This document shows positions 1 to 9,455 of a stretch of 43,933 bases of DNA, piece by piece. The stretch's first letter is position 1. The number at the start of each line of letters is the position of its first letter. The notes below the pieces were generated by a model. That model was given only the letters and a program-made list of their open reading frames with translations, did not search any database and was not told the DNA's origin. The stretch covers positions 1 through 43,933 of the forward strand of contig JAQGOG010000144.1 in NCBI GenBank assembly GCA_028293765.1, in the 5' to 3' direction. This DNA comes from Gammaproteobacteria bacterium. GTDB taxonomy: Bacteria; Pseudomonadota; Gammaproteobacteria; Steroidobacterales; Steroidobacteraceae. The translations under genes were made by a program, and so were the position numbers.

Positions 1-519
1 CGATCGCATTCGCGGCTGGCGTCGGTTGCTCGCCCATCTTTCACCTGAATCCGCAAATTTGTCAGGTTTCACACGCCGGTTGCAGCTGTGTTTCGCACAT
101 CGTCCGCGAAATCGCAAGGAGTGCGACCCAACGCTCGCGTGAGAATGAAAGCTGCCAGGCGTCCAGAACAAGAACCGGGGGGCGCCCAGCGCACGGCGTC
201 GCCCAAAGTCACGGCTGCAGCTGCAGAGGAAACCGCGTCGTGAAACTGAAGCTGAACAAGGTCGACTAGTACTCCTCGAGCGCTGCGCGTACCGGGGTTT
301 TGATCAGACACCGGATGTCTACAGCAAGAATCGGAATGCCCGCGATGGCACGCCGCTTTAAGGTGTCCTCGTTGCATCATTCAGGGGCATCACCGTGACT
401 TCCCGCCAAGGCTCGCCGTCAACCTCGCCGCCGATTGTCTCTTCGGACGACGTTCGTCGGGCAGCCGTCCGGGCTGTGATCCAACAACCGACGAAACCGC
501 AACCACTCAGGAGTTCACC
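1..519. other. No supported gene at the left edge
   Basis: I find no reading frame here with a convincing start, ribosome binding site and recognisable product. The open stretches on both strands have low-complexity, shadow-like translations. Bases 1-180 contain short pieces in different plus-strand frames that faintly recall an AraC-type helix-turn-helix, but they are too broken to call. The last 20 bases hold the ribosome binding site of the next gene. Confidence 0.4.
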
Positions 520-969
520 ATGTCGAAAGAAGCTGACAACAAGGCCATCGTAGGCCGTTGGTTCACCGATTTCTGGGGCAAGACCTGCAATCTCGGCATT
601 GTCGACCAGGTCGCCGCACCCGACATGCTGCTGCAGTACTCGCTGCACGAGCCGCGCCGCGGCCGCGATGACATCAAGGCGTTCATGACTGATTTCCGCC
701 GGGCCTTCCCGGACCTCAACTTCTGGGGCGCAGCCGAGCTCATCGCCGAGGGCGACTACGTGGTGGGCCGTTGGGAAGGCGGCGGCACCCATACCGGTCC
801 GGCATTCGGCGATTTCCTCATGGGATCGCTGCCGGCAGCGACCGGTCGGAAGATGCGTTTTACCGGCACCACCGTGCTTCGGCTGAACAACGGCAAGATC
901 GTTGAAGAAATCGGCCTGGACGATGGCGTAACCGCCCTGCAGCAACTGGAGCTCATTCGCGCAACCTGA
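520..969 (+). CDS. SnoaL-like / ester cyclase-type protein
   Basis: This 149-residue protein looks like a SnoaL-like polyketide cyclase of the NTF2-like cone fold. The family pattern is visible in order: an N-terminal helix (KAIVGRWFTDFW), a segment with HEPRRGRDDIKAFMTDFRRAFPD, the strand GDYVVGRWEGGGTHTG, and a C-terminal strand pair ending NNGKIVEEIGLDDG. Length is normal for the family. The ATG is preceded by AGGAG about seven bases upstream. Such proteins are cytosolic and act on varied small molecules, so no substrate can be given. It stands alone on the plus strand, followed by a hairpin and the ogt-like gene. Confidence is good for the fold and low for any reaction. Confidence 0.8.
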   Translation: MSKEADNKAIVGRWFTDFWGKTCNLGIVDQVAAPDMLLQYSLHEPRRGRDDIKAFMTDFRRAFPDLNFWGAAELIAEGDYVVGRWEGGGTHTGPAFGDFLMGSLPAATGRKMRFTGTTVLRLNNGKIVEEIGLDDGVTALQQLELIRAT

Positions 970-1033
970 TCAAGCGCACGCGGCGCCCTCGATATTCATC
1001 GTAAGCGCCGCGCGGATCACCGACGCAATAGAG

Positions 1034-1055
1034 AGGCCGGGGTATCCCCCGGCCT
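1034..1055. terminator. Perfect 9-bp GC-rich hairpin between two plus-strand genes
   Basis: The arms AGGCCGGGG and CCCCGGCCT face each other across a four-base loop (TATC). The hairpin lies 64 bases after the SnoaL-like stop codon and about 95 bases before the next gene. There is no T-run on either side, so a classical intrinsic terminator is not shown. It could be a weak or factor-assisted terminator. Confidence 0.4.
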
Positions 1056-1149
1056 GGGAAAACCGCGCAATGAGCGAGTCCGGAAACCGCTAGCAGGCAA
1101 CCCTCGGCGGGGACATATTCAGCGCGCCTCCAGTGTCGGAGCGATCGCA

Positions 1150-1677
1150 GTGCCCACGTCAACCTGCTTCTCTGTCGAGCGCGTCAAAACGCCCATCGGC
1201 CCGATGCTGATTGTCGCGGATGATGAGCTCCGCCTCCGCGCAGTGGAATGGGAAGATCATGAGCCTCGCATGCACAAGCTGTTGCGCCGTTACTACGGCA
1301 TCGACAGCATCCGGCTGCGCGAGGTGTCGCGTCCGTCTGCAGCGGGGCGCTCGCTCGAAGCGTACTTCGAGGGTGACAGTGCCCCCCTCGCGGCTCAGCC
1401 AGTTGCAACCAACGGCACAAAATTCCAACACATGGTCTGGTCCGCGCTGCGCCGCATTCCTTTCGGACAGACCATCACCTATGGTGCCCTCGCGATCCAG
1501 ATCGGCCGACCGACAGCGACCCGCGCCGTGGGACTCGCGAATGGCGCCAATCCTGTCTCCATCGTCGTTCCCTGCCACCGGGTGATCGGTGCAAACTCCT
1601 CACTTACTGGCTATGGCGGCGGCCTGGCGCGCAAACGCTGGCTGCTGGCGCACGAGAGCGCGCCAGCAGAACGGTGA
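1150..1677 (+). CDS. ogt: Methylated-DNA--protein-cysteine methyltransferase
   Basis: This 175-residue protein is an O6-alkylguanine-DNA alkyltransferase of the Ogt/Ada-C family. Such proteins repair O6-methylguanine by moving the alkyl group irreversibly onto their own cysteine. The signature PCHRVIG is present, with acceptor Cys142 followed by His143 and Arg144. The FGQTITYGALA segment (about 105-115) and GYGGGLARKRWLL (about 154-166) complete the C-terminal DNA-binding domain, and the N-terminal 80 residues match the poorly conserved ribonuclease-like domain. The start is GTG, with GGAG about nine bases upstream; no in-frame ATG suits better. It ends 111 bases before the convergent der gene. 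Ada-type N-terminal zinc and AraC domains are absent. Confidence 0.92.
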   Translation: MPTSTCFSVERVKTPIGPMLIVADDELRLRAVEWEDHEPRMHKLLRRYYGIDSIRLREVSRPSAAGRSLEAYFEGDSAPLAAQPVATNGTKFQHMVWSALRRIPFGQTITYGALAIQIGRPTATRAVGLANGANPVSIVVPCHRVIGANSSLTGYGGGLARKRWLLAHESAPAER

Positions 1678-1788
1678 CGATTGCGGCGGCGAAGCCCGCG
1701 AACGTCCGCGGCGGCAGTGCCGGACCGAAGCGACTGGACCGGACGGGTCTTTGGGGTGCGGAGGCTTCGCTCAGGGTCCTCGTCGACG

Positions 1789-3171
1789 TCACCGTCGTTT
1801 GTCGTGTTTGCCTCGACGTCGAGCCGTGTCAGGCTGTGGCTTCACGCGTCGTTCCCTGACGGCGAATGGATTCTTGTCGGTGCGGTATTCGACGACTACA
1901 GGGGTCGCGAAGAGGTCGAACGCTTTCCGAAACACGTTCGCCAGAAATCGGGTGTAGGCATCAGGCACCGAGGCCGTCTGATTGCCATGGACAATGATGC
2001 GAGGCGGGCTTCTGCCGCCCTGATGTGCGTAGCGCAGTTTGATCCGCCGGCCATGGACCAGCGGAGGCTGGTGGACGGTCAGCGCGTGCTCCAGCGTCTT
2101 CGTCAGCACGCGCGTCGGCATCTCGCGCATCGACGCTTCATACGCCCGCACCATGGACTGCACCAACTCCCCGACCCCCGTACCGTGCCGTGCGGAAATG
2201 AAGTGCAGCGGAGCGAAAGGCACGAAATCGAGCTTGAGGGCAAGCTGGCGGTGAATGGTGTCGCGTTGGTCCTGTGGGATGCCGTCCCACTTGTTGACCG
2301 CGATGATGAGTGAGCGGCCGCGTTCGAGCGCAATGCCCAGCACGCTGGCGTCCTGCTCGGCGATCGTGTCATGCGCATCCAACACCATGATGACGACATG
2401 CGCCTCATCGATGGCTTGCAAGGTCTTGCCGACGCTCGCCTGCTCGATCACGCCCTCGACTTTCGAGCGGCGCCGCACGCCTGCCGTGTCGATGAGAACG
2501 AAATCGCGCTCGTCCCGGTGAAAGGGCACCAGGATACTGTCACGTGTGGTACCCGGCTCCGCGCTCGCGATGACCCGTTCCTGCCCGAGAAGCCGGTTGA
2601 CGAGCGTCGACTTACCGACGTTCGGCCGGCCGATGATGGCTATGCGAATCGCGTGAAAGCTCGCGTCCTCCGCGGGCTGCTTTTCGAGCCCGGCGAGGAC
2701 GTGCTCCATCAGGTCTTCGCAGCCCGATCCGTGCGCCGCCGCGATCATCAGCGGCTCGCCCAACGCGAGCGAATGGAAGTCGCCGGTCACTAAGTCCGGA
2801 TCGAGTCCTTCCGCCTTGTTCAACACGAGCGTGACGGGCTTTCCCGACCGCCGGAGCTCACGCACGACGAAATGATCCGCCGGTGTCAGGCCCTCCCGTA
2901 CGTCGGCCATGAACACTAGCCGGTCCGCCTCCTGCACGGCACGCTCCGTCTGCGTCCGCATCTGGGTTTCGATACCGATCGGGTTCTCTACCAGTCCACC
3001 GGTATCGATGACGACGTAAGGAATAGGGCCCACGACACCGTAGCCGTACTGGCGGTCACGGGTCAGTCCTGGAATGTCCGCGACGATGGCGTCGCGAGTC
3101 TTCGTCAGGACATTGAAAAGAGTCGATTTACCGACGTTAGGCCGGCCCACGAGGGCGATGACGGGCAGCAC
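1789..3171 (-). CDS. der: Ribosome-associating GTPase Der (EngA)
   Basis: Der is an essential double GTPase needed for 50S ribosomal subunit maturation. The 460-residue product shows two G domains in tandem. The first has a P-loop GRPNVGKS (9-16) and DTGG (56-59); the second has a P-loop (181-188), DTAG (228-231) and NKWD (293-296). A KH-like C-terminal domain (about 360-440) and a very basic tail follow. In the first domain the base-recognition motif reads NKAE (118-121) instead of NKxD, a conservative Asp-to-Glu change. It is the last gene of the minus-strand ndk-rlmN-pilW-rodZ-hisS-yfgM-bamB-der run, 79 bases after bamB, and is convergent with ogt. Confidence 0.97.
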   Translation of the reverse strand: MLPVIALVGRPNVGKSTLFNVLTKTRDAIVADIPGLTRDRQYGYGVVGPIPYVVIDTGGLVENPIGIETQMRTQTERAVQEADRLVFMADVREGLTPADHFVVRELRRSGKPVTLVLNKAEGLDPDLVTGDFHSLALGEPLMIAAAHGSGCEDLMEHVLAGLEKQPAEDASFHAIRIAIIGRPNVGKSTLVNRLLGQERVIASAEPGTTRDSILVPFHRDERDFVLIDTAGVRRRSKVEGVIEQASVGKTLQAIDEAHVVIMVLDAHDTIAEQDASVLGIALERGRSLIIAVNKWDGIPQDQRDTIHRQLALKLDFVPFAPLHFISARHGTGVGELVQSMVRAYEASMREMPTRVLTKTLEHALTVHQPPLVHGRRIKLRYAHQGGRSPPRIIVHGNQTASVPDAYTRFLANVFRKAFDLFATPVVVEYRTDKNPFAVRERRVKPQPDTARRRGKHDKRR

Positions 3172-3250
3172 GACGCTAGCCGCCCGTCGATTGAACGCGC
3201 ATCGTCAAAAGGGCGCAGTAGATGCACATTCTTCGCAAACGGCCCCCTGA

Positions 3251-4564
3251 TTATTTCTGTTCTGGGGGCGGGGTCGGCGGCGCGGGCGCCGGCGTGGCCG
3301 GCTCCGGAGCGGCCGCCTGCGGGGCCTCGGAAGCAGGTGCCGCTGTCTGGGGCGCTGCCTCGGTCGTTGCAGGCTTGTCTTCGGCCGGAACCTTTCGCGT
3401 CCCAGACATGCCCGCGCCGATCGGAGTCGTACGGAACGCGCTGATGCGACCCGCGTCGTTGATGATGAGCACCATGTTGTCCACGACCAGCGGCGGATTG
3501 CTCACACGCACTTTGCCAGATGGCGCGCGAGCCGCCAGCTCCCCAGTCGCCTTATCGAGCCAGTGCACATTGCCCTGGTAATCGGCAACGACGACGGCGT
3601 TGTCTGTCGTCACGGCCGCCGACAGTCCGCGGTGAGCCAGGGCCTTCTGCCGCCAGATTTCCGCGCCCGTACGGCGCCTCAACGCAACGACTTCTCCATC
3701 CGCAGTGGGAATGTAGAGGGCGTCGTCATCGAGACCGACGCCGCGATAGCTCGACGCGTCATGGGACCACCAGATCTGTCCCGTGTCGAGCGCGAGCATG
3801 GCAACACGGCCCTGAAAGCCAACGGCATAGACATCCTGACCCGACACTCTGACCGGCGAATCGACGTCGACGAGCCGCTCGAGCTCCGTACGGCCGTGCG
3901 GGGGCGCAATAGTCGACTCCCACTGCAGCGTACCGTCATTCATGTTGACCGCGATGACCTTGCCGTTGTCGAAGCCGCACAGCGCGAGGTCGCCGACAAT
4001 AACGGGATGCGACGTGCCGCGAAGGGACAAGCGCGGTACCTGCTGCTCCTGCGTCCAAAGCTCGTGCCCGTCTTTCGGTGACAGACCGCGCAACTTGCCG
4101 TCGACCGTGCGCACAGCAACCACTCGCTCCGAGATCGCCGGCGCAGACAACACTTCGCCGTTCAGCCGCACTCGCCATCGGATCTGGCCATCGGCTGTGT
4201 TGAGCGCAATGACCTCTCCGCCACTCGAGCCTACGGCGACGAGATCGCCACCGACCCCCGGACCGCCGGAGATCGGGGCTTTGGTCTTCGTACGCCATAC
4301 GGAGCGACCCGTGGCGACATCCAACGCGATGACCTCGCCGCTGTGACCGGCCGCATACACGCGATTGCCTTCCGCAGCGAGCCCGAGACCAAGACGCAAT
4401 GGCTTGGCCCCTTTGTCGTTGACCGAGGCGCTCCAGACGTGATTGACCTTCAGCGTGGCGGAGAACGGCGTGAGCTGCGCCGGTTTATCGATATCCTTGT
4501 CCTTCGAACAGGACGCAAGGACCAGAAGCGCAGCGACCATCGCCCAGCGTTGCAGTTGTCGCAT
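3251..4564 (-). CDS. bamB: Outer membrane assembly lipoprotein BamB
   Basis: BamB is a beta-propeller lipoprotein of the BAM complex, which folds beta-barrel proteins into the outer membrane. The 437-residue product starts with a lipoprotein signal peptide with lipobox LASC, giving lipidated Cys19. Repeated PQQ-like blades follow, such as VIALDVATGRSVWR, VIALNTADGQIRWR and MLALDTGQIWW. After about residue 385 a tail rich in proline and alanine of roughly 50 residues extends beyond the usual family end; it looks disordered and may be a periplasmic linker. It lies four bases after the yfgM-like stop codon and before der, the conserved gammaproteobacterial order. Confidence 0.95.
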   Translation of the reverse strand: MRQLQRWAMVAALLVLASCSKDKDIDKPAQLTPFSATLKVNHVWSASVNDKGAKPLRLGLGLAAEGNRVYAAGHSGEVIALDVATGRSVWRTKTKAPISGGPGVGGDLVAVGSSGGEVIALNTADGQIRWRVRLNGEVLSAPAISERVVAVRTVDGKLRGLSPKDGHELWTQEQQVPRLSLRGTSHPVIVGDLALCGFDNGKVIAVNMNDGTLQWESTIAPPHGRTELERLVDVDSPVRVSGQDVYAVGFQGRVAMLALDTGQIWWSHDASSYRGVGLDDDALYIPTADGEVVALRRRTGAEIWRQKALAHRGLSAAVTTDNAVVVADYQGNVHWLDKATGELAARAPSGKVRVSNPPLVVDNMVLIINDAGRISAFRTTPIGAGMSGTRKVPAEDKPATTEAAPQTAAPASEAPQAAAPEPATPAPAPPTPPPEQK

Positions 4565-4568
4565 GTTG

Positions 4569-5261
4569 TTACTTTGCTGCCTCGGTGAGTGCCGTCTGCG
4601 CCTTCGCGGTGGACGGCGACGGTGCGGCGTCAGCCACTAGGTCGGAGATCTTGAGATCGAGCAGCGAGGTATCGGTCACTCCACTGCCCATATCCATTCC
4701 ACGAGCGGCGCGGTATTCAGTCAGCGCGCCGGCCTTGTCACCCTTCGCATAGTTCGCATCGCCGCGCACCTCGTGGAAGCGAGAGGCGAACGCGCCGGGC
4801 TCGACGCCATTCAGGGTCGCGAGCGCATCGTCGGGCTTCCGCTGGGCGATCTGCACACGTGCGAGCCGTAGCCGCGCCAGCAGCACGAGATGCGGATCCT
4901 TGGAATGCTGGATCACGGCCTGCAACTCCGTGTTCGCCTTGTCCAGCTCGTTTACATTCACGTACACGCCGGCCGCGGCGAGCTTCCCCTGGTCCACATA
5001 AGGCGACGAGGAGTAATTGTGCTCAAGGTCCCCCAGCAGAACGAGCGCCTCCGTCCGGTCGCCACGCCCCAGGGACGTGAGCATCTGCTCGTACTTCCCG
5101 CTAGCCTCTCTGCCGACCTGGTCGAGGTGGGAGTCCCACCAGCGCCAGCCTCCGATGCCCAGGGCACCCACGGCAATGCCAGCCACGATCCACAGGCCGT
5201 TCTCGCGGAACCAGCTCTTGATCGCTTCCCACTGTTCTTTCTCAGACAGGTAACTTTCCAC
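4569..5261 (-). CDS. yfgM: YfgM-like inner membrane TPR protein
   Basis: This 230-residue protein has a short cytoplasmic N-terminus, one transmembrane helix (about residues 23-40, GLWIVAGIAVGALGIGGW) and a periplasmic tetratricopeptide-like domain, the layout of YfgM (DUF2133, UPF0070). In E. coli YfgM is an ancillary partner of the SecYEG translocon with PpiD and links to periplasmic chaperones; the same role here is inference from family and position. The start MESYLSEKEQWEAIKSWF is typical, and an AGGAGG-type ribosome binding site lies just upstream. It sits 15 bases after hisS and four bases before bamB, as in other gammaproteobacteria. Confidence 0.92.
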   Translation of the reverse strand: MESYLSEKEQWEAIKSWFRENGLWIVAGIAVGALGIGGWRWWDSHLDQVGREASGKYEQMLTSLGRGDRTEALVLLGDLEHNYSSSPYVDQGKLAAAGVYVNVNELDKANTELQAVIQHSKDPHLVLLARLRLARVQIAQRKPDDALATLNGVEPGAFASRFHEVRGDANYAKGDKAGALTEYRAARGMDMGSGVTDTSLLDLKISDLVADAAPSPSTAKAQTALTEAAK

Positions 5262-5276
5262 GGACCCCTCCTCAAA

Positions 5277-6584
5277 TCATGCGGCGGGCTTGTTACTCTC
5301 GCCGTCTCGGGCAAGAGCCAGCGCCGCTTCGACGCCCGTCCCCAGCGAAGCAATCGGGCACTCGGTCTGACCCGTCTCCTGCCGCAAAGGTTTCATGGCC
5401 ACCACGCCGCGCGCCAGCTCGTCGTCTCCGATGATGAGAGCCAGCGCAGCACCGCTGCGATCCGCGCGGCGGAATTGTGTCTTGAAGTTGCCGCCGCCCA
5501 GATTCAGCTCGAACCGGAGTCGCGGCAGCCCATCCCGAAGGCGCTCGACGATGCCCGGCCCTGCCGCGGCGGCTCGCGCACCATTGACGACGACGTAGAC
5601 GTCAGCCGTTGCCGGCGGCGGCACACGCTGCGCCTGCAAAAGCAGCTCGACCGCGCGCTCCACACCCATGGCGAAACCGACGCCGGGCGTCGATTCGCCC
5701 CCCAGCTGGGCGATCAGGCCGTCGTAACGGCCGCCGGAGCATACGGCATCCTGAGCGCCGAGTGCGTCCGTAGTCCACTCGAAGACCGTCCGGGTGTAGT
5801 AGTCGAGCCCCCGAACGAGGCGAGGGTTCACGTGATAAGCCACGCCGATGTCCTGCAGAGTGTTGCAGAGTGTATCGAAGTGCTCCCGCGATTCCGGATC
5901 GAGGTGGTCGGTCAGTAGCGGCGCAACAGCAATGACGTCCTGCATCTCGGGATTCTTGCTATCGAGAATACGCAGCGGATTGCCTTCGAGGCGCCGCTTG
6001 CTGTCGGTATCGAGTCGCGATTCGTGGCCACGGAAGTAGGCGACGAGTTTCTCCCGATAGACGCGCCGGGCTTCCGGCGTGCCGAGGGAGTTGATGTTCA
6101 GCTTCACACGCTCTATTCCGAGCCTGTGCCACAGGCGCGCCGTCATCGCGATGAGCTCGGCATCGACGTCGGGGCCCGTGAAACCGATGGCCTCCACGTT
6201 CACCTGGTAGAACTGCCGGTAGCGGCCTTTCTGCGGCCGCTCATGGCGAAACATGGGGCCGACGCACCAGAGCTTGTGCCGGGCTCCCCTTAACATGCCG
6301 TTGGAGATGGCAGCGCGCATGACACCGGCCGTCGCTTCGGGACGCAGCGTGAGACTCTCGCCTCCCTGGTCGGTGAAGGTATACATCTCCTTCTCGACCA
6401 CGTCGGTGAACTCGCCGATCGCGCGTTTGAAGAGCTCGGTGTGCTCGACGATCGGCACACGGATTTCCTCGTACCCGTACTCCGTCAGGAGGTCGCGCAC
6501 GGTGCCCTCGAGATGTTGCCAGGCGCCGATCTGCGCCGGCAGCACATCATTCATTCCGCGGACAGGCTGTATCTGCTCTGCCAA
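5277..6584 (-). CDS. hisS: Histidine--tRNA ligase
   Basis: This class II synthetase charges tRNA-His. The product (435 residues) begins with the family start IQPVRGMND, has the motif 2 region FRHERPQKGRYRQFYQ, the histidine-specific RGLDYYTRTVFEW, the motif 3 region GVGFAMGVERAVELLL and a C-terminal anticodon-binding domain. A longer frame exists upstream, but the conserved N-terminus fits a TTG start at 6584 with GGAGGT seven bases before it. That also places the start two bases after the rodZ stop codon, consistent with coupled translation. In many relatives ispG lies between rodZ and hisS; here it does not. Confidence 0.95.
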   Translation of the reverse strand: MAEQIQPVRGMNDVLPAQIGAWQHLEGTVRDLLTEYGYEEIRVPIVEHTELFKRAIGEFTDVVEKEMYTFTDQGGESLTLRPEATAGVMRAAISNGMLRGARHKLWCVGPMFRHERPQKGRYRQFYQVNVEAIGFTGPDVDAELIAMTARLWHRLGIERVKLNINSLGTPEARRVYREKLVAYFRGHESRLDTDSKRRLEGNPLRILDSKNPEMQDVIAVAPLLTDHLDPESREHFDTLCNTLQDIGVAYHVNPRLVRGLDYYTRTVFEWTTDALGAQDAVCSGGRYDGLIAQLGGESTPGVGFAMGVERAVELLLQAQRVPPPATADVYVVVNGARAAAAGPGIVERLRDGLPRLRFELNLGGGNFKTQFRRADRSGAALALIIGDDELARGVVAMKPLRQETGQTECPIASLGTGVEAALALARDGESNKPAA

Positions 6585-6585
6585 C

Positions 6586-7530
6586 TCAACCTCCGTCGGC
6601 TTTGCGAGTCGCACGGACAGCGCGCCCACGCGCGTTGATGGAAAATTGCGCACTGCCATCGGGCAGCACGCTGGTGGCAATTGGTGCCGGACGGCCGTTG
6701 AACTCGACCGCCACGCCCGAGGCGTTACCAAGGACGATGCGCAACGGAGCCGGCCCCTTCACCGTGTGCGCGGAAGCCGCGGCACCGACATCGTAGAACA
6801 GGCGCTGGCCCGATGCGTCGTATACCTCGGCCCAGCTATCGGCCGAGAACTTCAATGTCAGCTCGGCGTCTTTCCGATGAGGTGCGCTCGTTACCGCAGC
6901 GGCAGCCGCGGGCGCCTGCTTGGGCGGCACCGCAGCGGGCGAGGGACTCTTCGCATCCCCCTTCCCCGCAAATACCCCCGTGTCAGTTTGCTTCGGAAGC
7001 ACGGGGGGCGTGGCATCGCTGTTGCCGGGAGCAGCAACAGCCGGCTCCGGGGTGGTTGCAACGCCTGGCACCACGGCTTTGCCTGCGCCCTGAATCTGAC
7101 CCTGCACCTGCGCCGCCTGAGACTTCGCGCGCGACAAGGTCAGGATCCACCACACCGTGCCGATGAGCCCGATCGCCACCAACACGATGATCGCCGGCAC
7201 TACGAGCTTGACCGGATCGCTGGTCGGCCGCGCTCTGGAAATGCGCGTCAGATCCGGCTGTGCGTGTGCAATGCGGGTGGAGTTGGAATACAGCTCCTGC
7301 AGGTCCGCGGGCGACTCGCCAATCAATTCGGCATAGTGGCGCAGGTGGCCACGAGCATAGACCGGAGCACCGAGCGCGGCGAAGTCCTCCGCTTCCAGGG
7401 ATTCCAGAATCTTGGCATCGACGTGCAGCTTCTCGGCCGCCTGTAGAATCGTAAGTCCCTTACGCTCGCGGGCGCTCCGCAGCCGCGTACCGATCCCGGC
7501 GCGTACGGCGCCGCCTGCTTCCGCCGCCAT
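6586..7530 (-). CDS. rodZ: RodZ-like cytoskeletal/HTH membrane protein
   Basis: RodZ couples the MreB cytoskeleton to cell-wall synthesis and cell shape. The product (about 314 residues) has an N-terminal Xre/Cro-type helix-turn-helix (RSARERKGLTILQAAEKLHV, about 20-39), one transmembrane helix (LVVPAIIVLVAIGLIGTVWWI) about 110 residues in, an alanine/proline-rich periplasmic linker, and a C-terminal DUF4115 domain (LKFSADSWAEVYDASGQRL). I prefer the ATG at 7530 (MAAEAGG). A TTG nine bases earlier would overlap the pilW stop codon. It lies between pilW and hisS in the conserved operon. Confidence 0.93.
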   Translation of the reverse strand: MAAEAGGAVRAGIGTRLRSARERKGLTILQAAEKLHVDAKILESLEAEDFAALGAPVYARGHLRHYAELIGESPADLQELYSNSTRIAHAQPDLTRISRARPTSDPVKLVVPAIIVLVAIGLIGTVWWILTLSRAKSQAAQVQGQIQGAGKAVVPGVATTPEPAVAAPGNSDATPPVLPKQTDTGVFAGKGDAKSPSPAAVPPKQAPAAAAAVTSAPHRKDAELTLKFSADSWAEVYDASGQRLFYDVGAAASAHTVKGPAPLRIVLGNASGVAVEFNGRPAPIATSVLPDGSAQFSINARGRAVRATRKADGG

Positions 7531-7535
7531 GAGGA

Positions 7536-8285
7536 TCAACCTGGGTTACGATCGAGCTCGGCCAGCGCGCGCGCCTGCTCCGAGCCCGGGAAATCGAGGC
7601 GCAGCTTGCGCGCGTAGCGTTCCGCGGCCAGCCGGTCGCCTTGCGCGCGGGTGACGCGCACACCGAGGAGGAGCAGATCCGGCGTCGCCTGGAAGGCGCC
7701 GATATAGGTGTCGATCTGCGCCCGCGCGTCCGTCAGCTTGCCGCCGTGGAATTGCAGATCGCTGAGCTGGTATGCGGCTTCGGAGAAGTTCGGCCGGATG
7801 ACGAGCGCCTGTTTGAAATTGCGAGTGGCTTCTTCGTCGCGCTTCGCGGAGCGCAGACAGACTCCGGCGTTGGTGTAGGCCGCCTCCGGGGTGCGATACA
7901 GGGCATTGTGCGCAGCTTCCTCGAAACGACGTACACCCTCGTCCGCCCGTCCGATGCGGCACAGGTAGACGGCATAGTTGTTCAATACCTCCGGGTCGTG
8001 CGGCGCGAGACGCAGGGCGGTCTGGAACTCGCTGTCGGCCTTGCCGGCATCGCCCAGACGGTCGTAAAGCATCGCGCGTGCGCTGTGAACGCCGGGATTG
8101 TTCGGGTCCTCTTGCAGAGCACGATCGAGTTTTTCCTTCGCCAGGGGGATCTCGCCCTGACGCAGATACGCGATCCCGAGCTGCGTGTTGTACGTGGCGG
8201 CGTCCCTTACTTTCTTGGCGTCGCGCTGCGAGCTGGCGCACGCGATCATGGCGAGCGCCGCGCAGGCGACCAGGACACTGCGCAT
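7536..8285 (-). CDS. pilW: Type IV pilus biogenesis/TPR lipoprotein PilW (PilF)
   Basis: PilW/PilF is an outer-membrane lipoprotein of tetratricopeptide repeats that helps the PilQ secretin assemble. The protein has a lipoprotein signal peptide with lipobox MIAC, then repeats including NTQLGIAYLRQGEIPLAKEK, ARAMLYDRLGDAGKADSEF and NNYAVYLCRIGRADEGVRRF. Three in-frame ATGs exist: 8330, overlapping the rlmN stop codon; 8303; and 8285. The last gives a compact signal peptide (MRSVLVACAALAMIAC) with GGAG about nine bases upstream, so I use it, but the start is uncertain by 15 codons. It lies between rlmN and rodZ, the usual place. Confidence 0.88.
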   Translation of the reverse strand: MRSVLVACAALAMIACASSQRDAKKVRDAATYNTQLGIAYLRQGEIPLAKEKLDRALQEDPNNPGVHSARAMLYDRLGDAGKADSEFQTALRLAPHDPEVLNNYAVYLCRIGRADEGVRRFEEAAHNALYRTPEAAYTNAGVCLRSAKRDEEATRNFKQALVIRPNFSEAAYQLSDLQFHGGKLTDARAQIDTYIGAFQATPDLLLLGVRVTRAQGDRLAAERYARKLRLDFPGSEQARALAELDRNPG

Positions 8286-8326
8286 CAAAAGTGCTCCGCT
8301 CATGGGGTTGCTTGCAATCCGTGCAC

Positions 8327-9436
8327 TCATTGTTGGGCCAGCCCGAAGACTTTGTTTCCGAGCCGCACGGTCGTACGGTCGATCACGCGACCCGCCAGTT
8401 GCCCACAGGCGGCGTCGATATCGTCACCGCGCGTGCGGCGGATCGTGGCGAGCACACCGCGCCGGATCAACTCGTCGCGGAACTTCTGGATCACGGGCAG
8501 CGGCGAGCGCTTGTAGCGCGTGCCGGGAAACGGGTTGAACGGAATGAGATTGACCTTGGCCGGGTGGCCTTTCAGGAGGGAGCCGAGCGCCCGCGCCTGG
8601 GCCGGAGAATCGTTGACACCCTCGAGCATGACGTACTCGAACGTCACGCTGCGGCCATTCTGCTCGTCGATGTAATGCCAGCAGGCTTCGAGGAGCTCGG
8701 CGATGGGGTGTTTGCGGTTGATCGGGACGAGTTCGCTGCGCAGCTCGTCATCGGGCGCATGCAACGAAACCGCGAGCGCTACGTTGGTCTCGGTGGCGAG
8801 CTTGTAGATCTGCGGCACGAGACCGGAGGTCGACAGCGTCACCCGCCGCCGCGACAGATCGAAGCCGAAGTCGTCCATCAGGATCCGCACCGCCGGCACG
8901 ACGTTGCGGAAGTTCGCGAGCGGCTCGCCCATCCCCATCAGCACGACGTTGGTGACGATCCGGTCGCCGCCCGCCTCGAAGCCCAGTTCCTTCTTCGCAA
9001 GCCACACCTGCCCCACGATCTCGGCGGTGGTGAGGTTGCGGTTGAATCCCTGCTGCGCGGTCGAGCAGAAGGAGCAGTCGAGAACGCAGCCGACCTGCGA
9101 CGAGATGCACAGCGTGCCGCGCTCCTTTTCCGGGATGAACACCATCTCGAACGCCTGCGACGAATCGGCGCGCAGCATCCATTTGCTCGTGCCGTCCGCT
9201 GAGCGCTGCACCGTGACGATTTCCGGGGTGCGGATTTCGGCGCGCTCGGTGAGCTGCGCACGAAAATCCTTGGCAAGGTCCGTCATGTTGACGACCGAGC
9301 CCTCGCCGCGCTTGTAGATCCAGTTCATCACCTGGCGCGCGCGGAAGGGCTTGCTGCCGAGCTCCGCCACGAACGTCTCGAGCTCAGGGCGCGGCAAACC
9401 CAACAGGTTCGTGCGGCTTGTGGCGGAAGACGTCAT
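8327..9436 (-). CDS. rlmN: Dual-specificity RNA methyltransferase RlmN
   Basis: RlmN is a radical SAM enzyme that makes 2-methyladenosine at A2503 of 23S rRNA and A37 of some tRNAs. The radical SAM cluster motif CVLDCSFC (CxxxCxxC) is present. The SAM-binding stretch [12 protein letters not shown] and the catalytic-cysteine region near HKIRPV-like ends (DIDAACGQL) fit the family, as does the length near 369 residues. The start ATG at 9436 ([14 protein letters not shown]) was chosen because the family N-terminus begins just after it; the open frame upstream overlaps ndk. It lies 19 bases after ndk. Confidence 0.95.
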   Translation of the reverse strand: MTSSATSRTNLLGLPRPELETFVAELGSKPFRARQVMNWIYKRGEGSVVNMTDLAKDFRAQLTERAEIRTPEIVTVQRSADGTSKWMLRADSSQAFEMVFIPEKERGTLCISSQVGCVLDCSFCSTAQQGFNRNLTTAEIVGQVWLAKKELGFEAGGDRIVTNVVLMGMGEPLANFRNVVPAVRILMDDFGFDLSRRRVTLSTSGLVPQIYKLATETNVALAVSLHAPDDELRSELVPINRKHPIAELLEACWHYIDEQNGRSVTFEYVMLEGVNDSPAQARALGSLLKGHPAKVNLIPFNPFPGTRYKRSPLPVIQKFRDELIRRGVLATIRRTRGDDIDAACGQLAGRVIDRTTVRLGNKVFGLAQQ

Positions 9437-9455
9437 GGCGGGGACCGGCGCGGCG

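Noticed and set aside
1..180. Faint AraC-type helix-turn-helix pieces in different plus frames
   Set aside because: No single frame, start or complete motif supports it; the likeness could be chance.
6585..6731. Longer hisS start upstream of 6584
   Set aside because: It overlaps rodZ and the extra residues do not match the family; the TTG with GGAGGT fits better.
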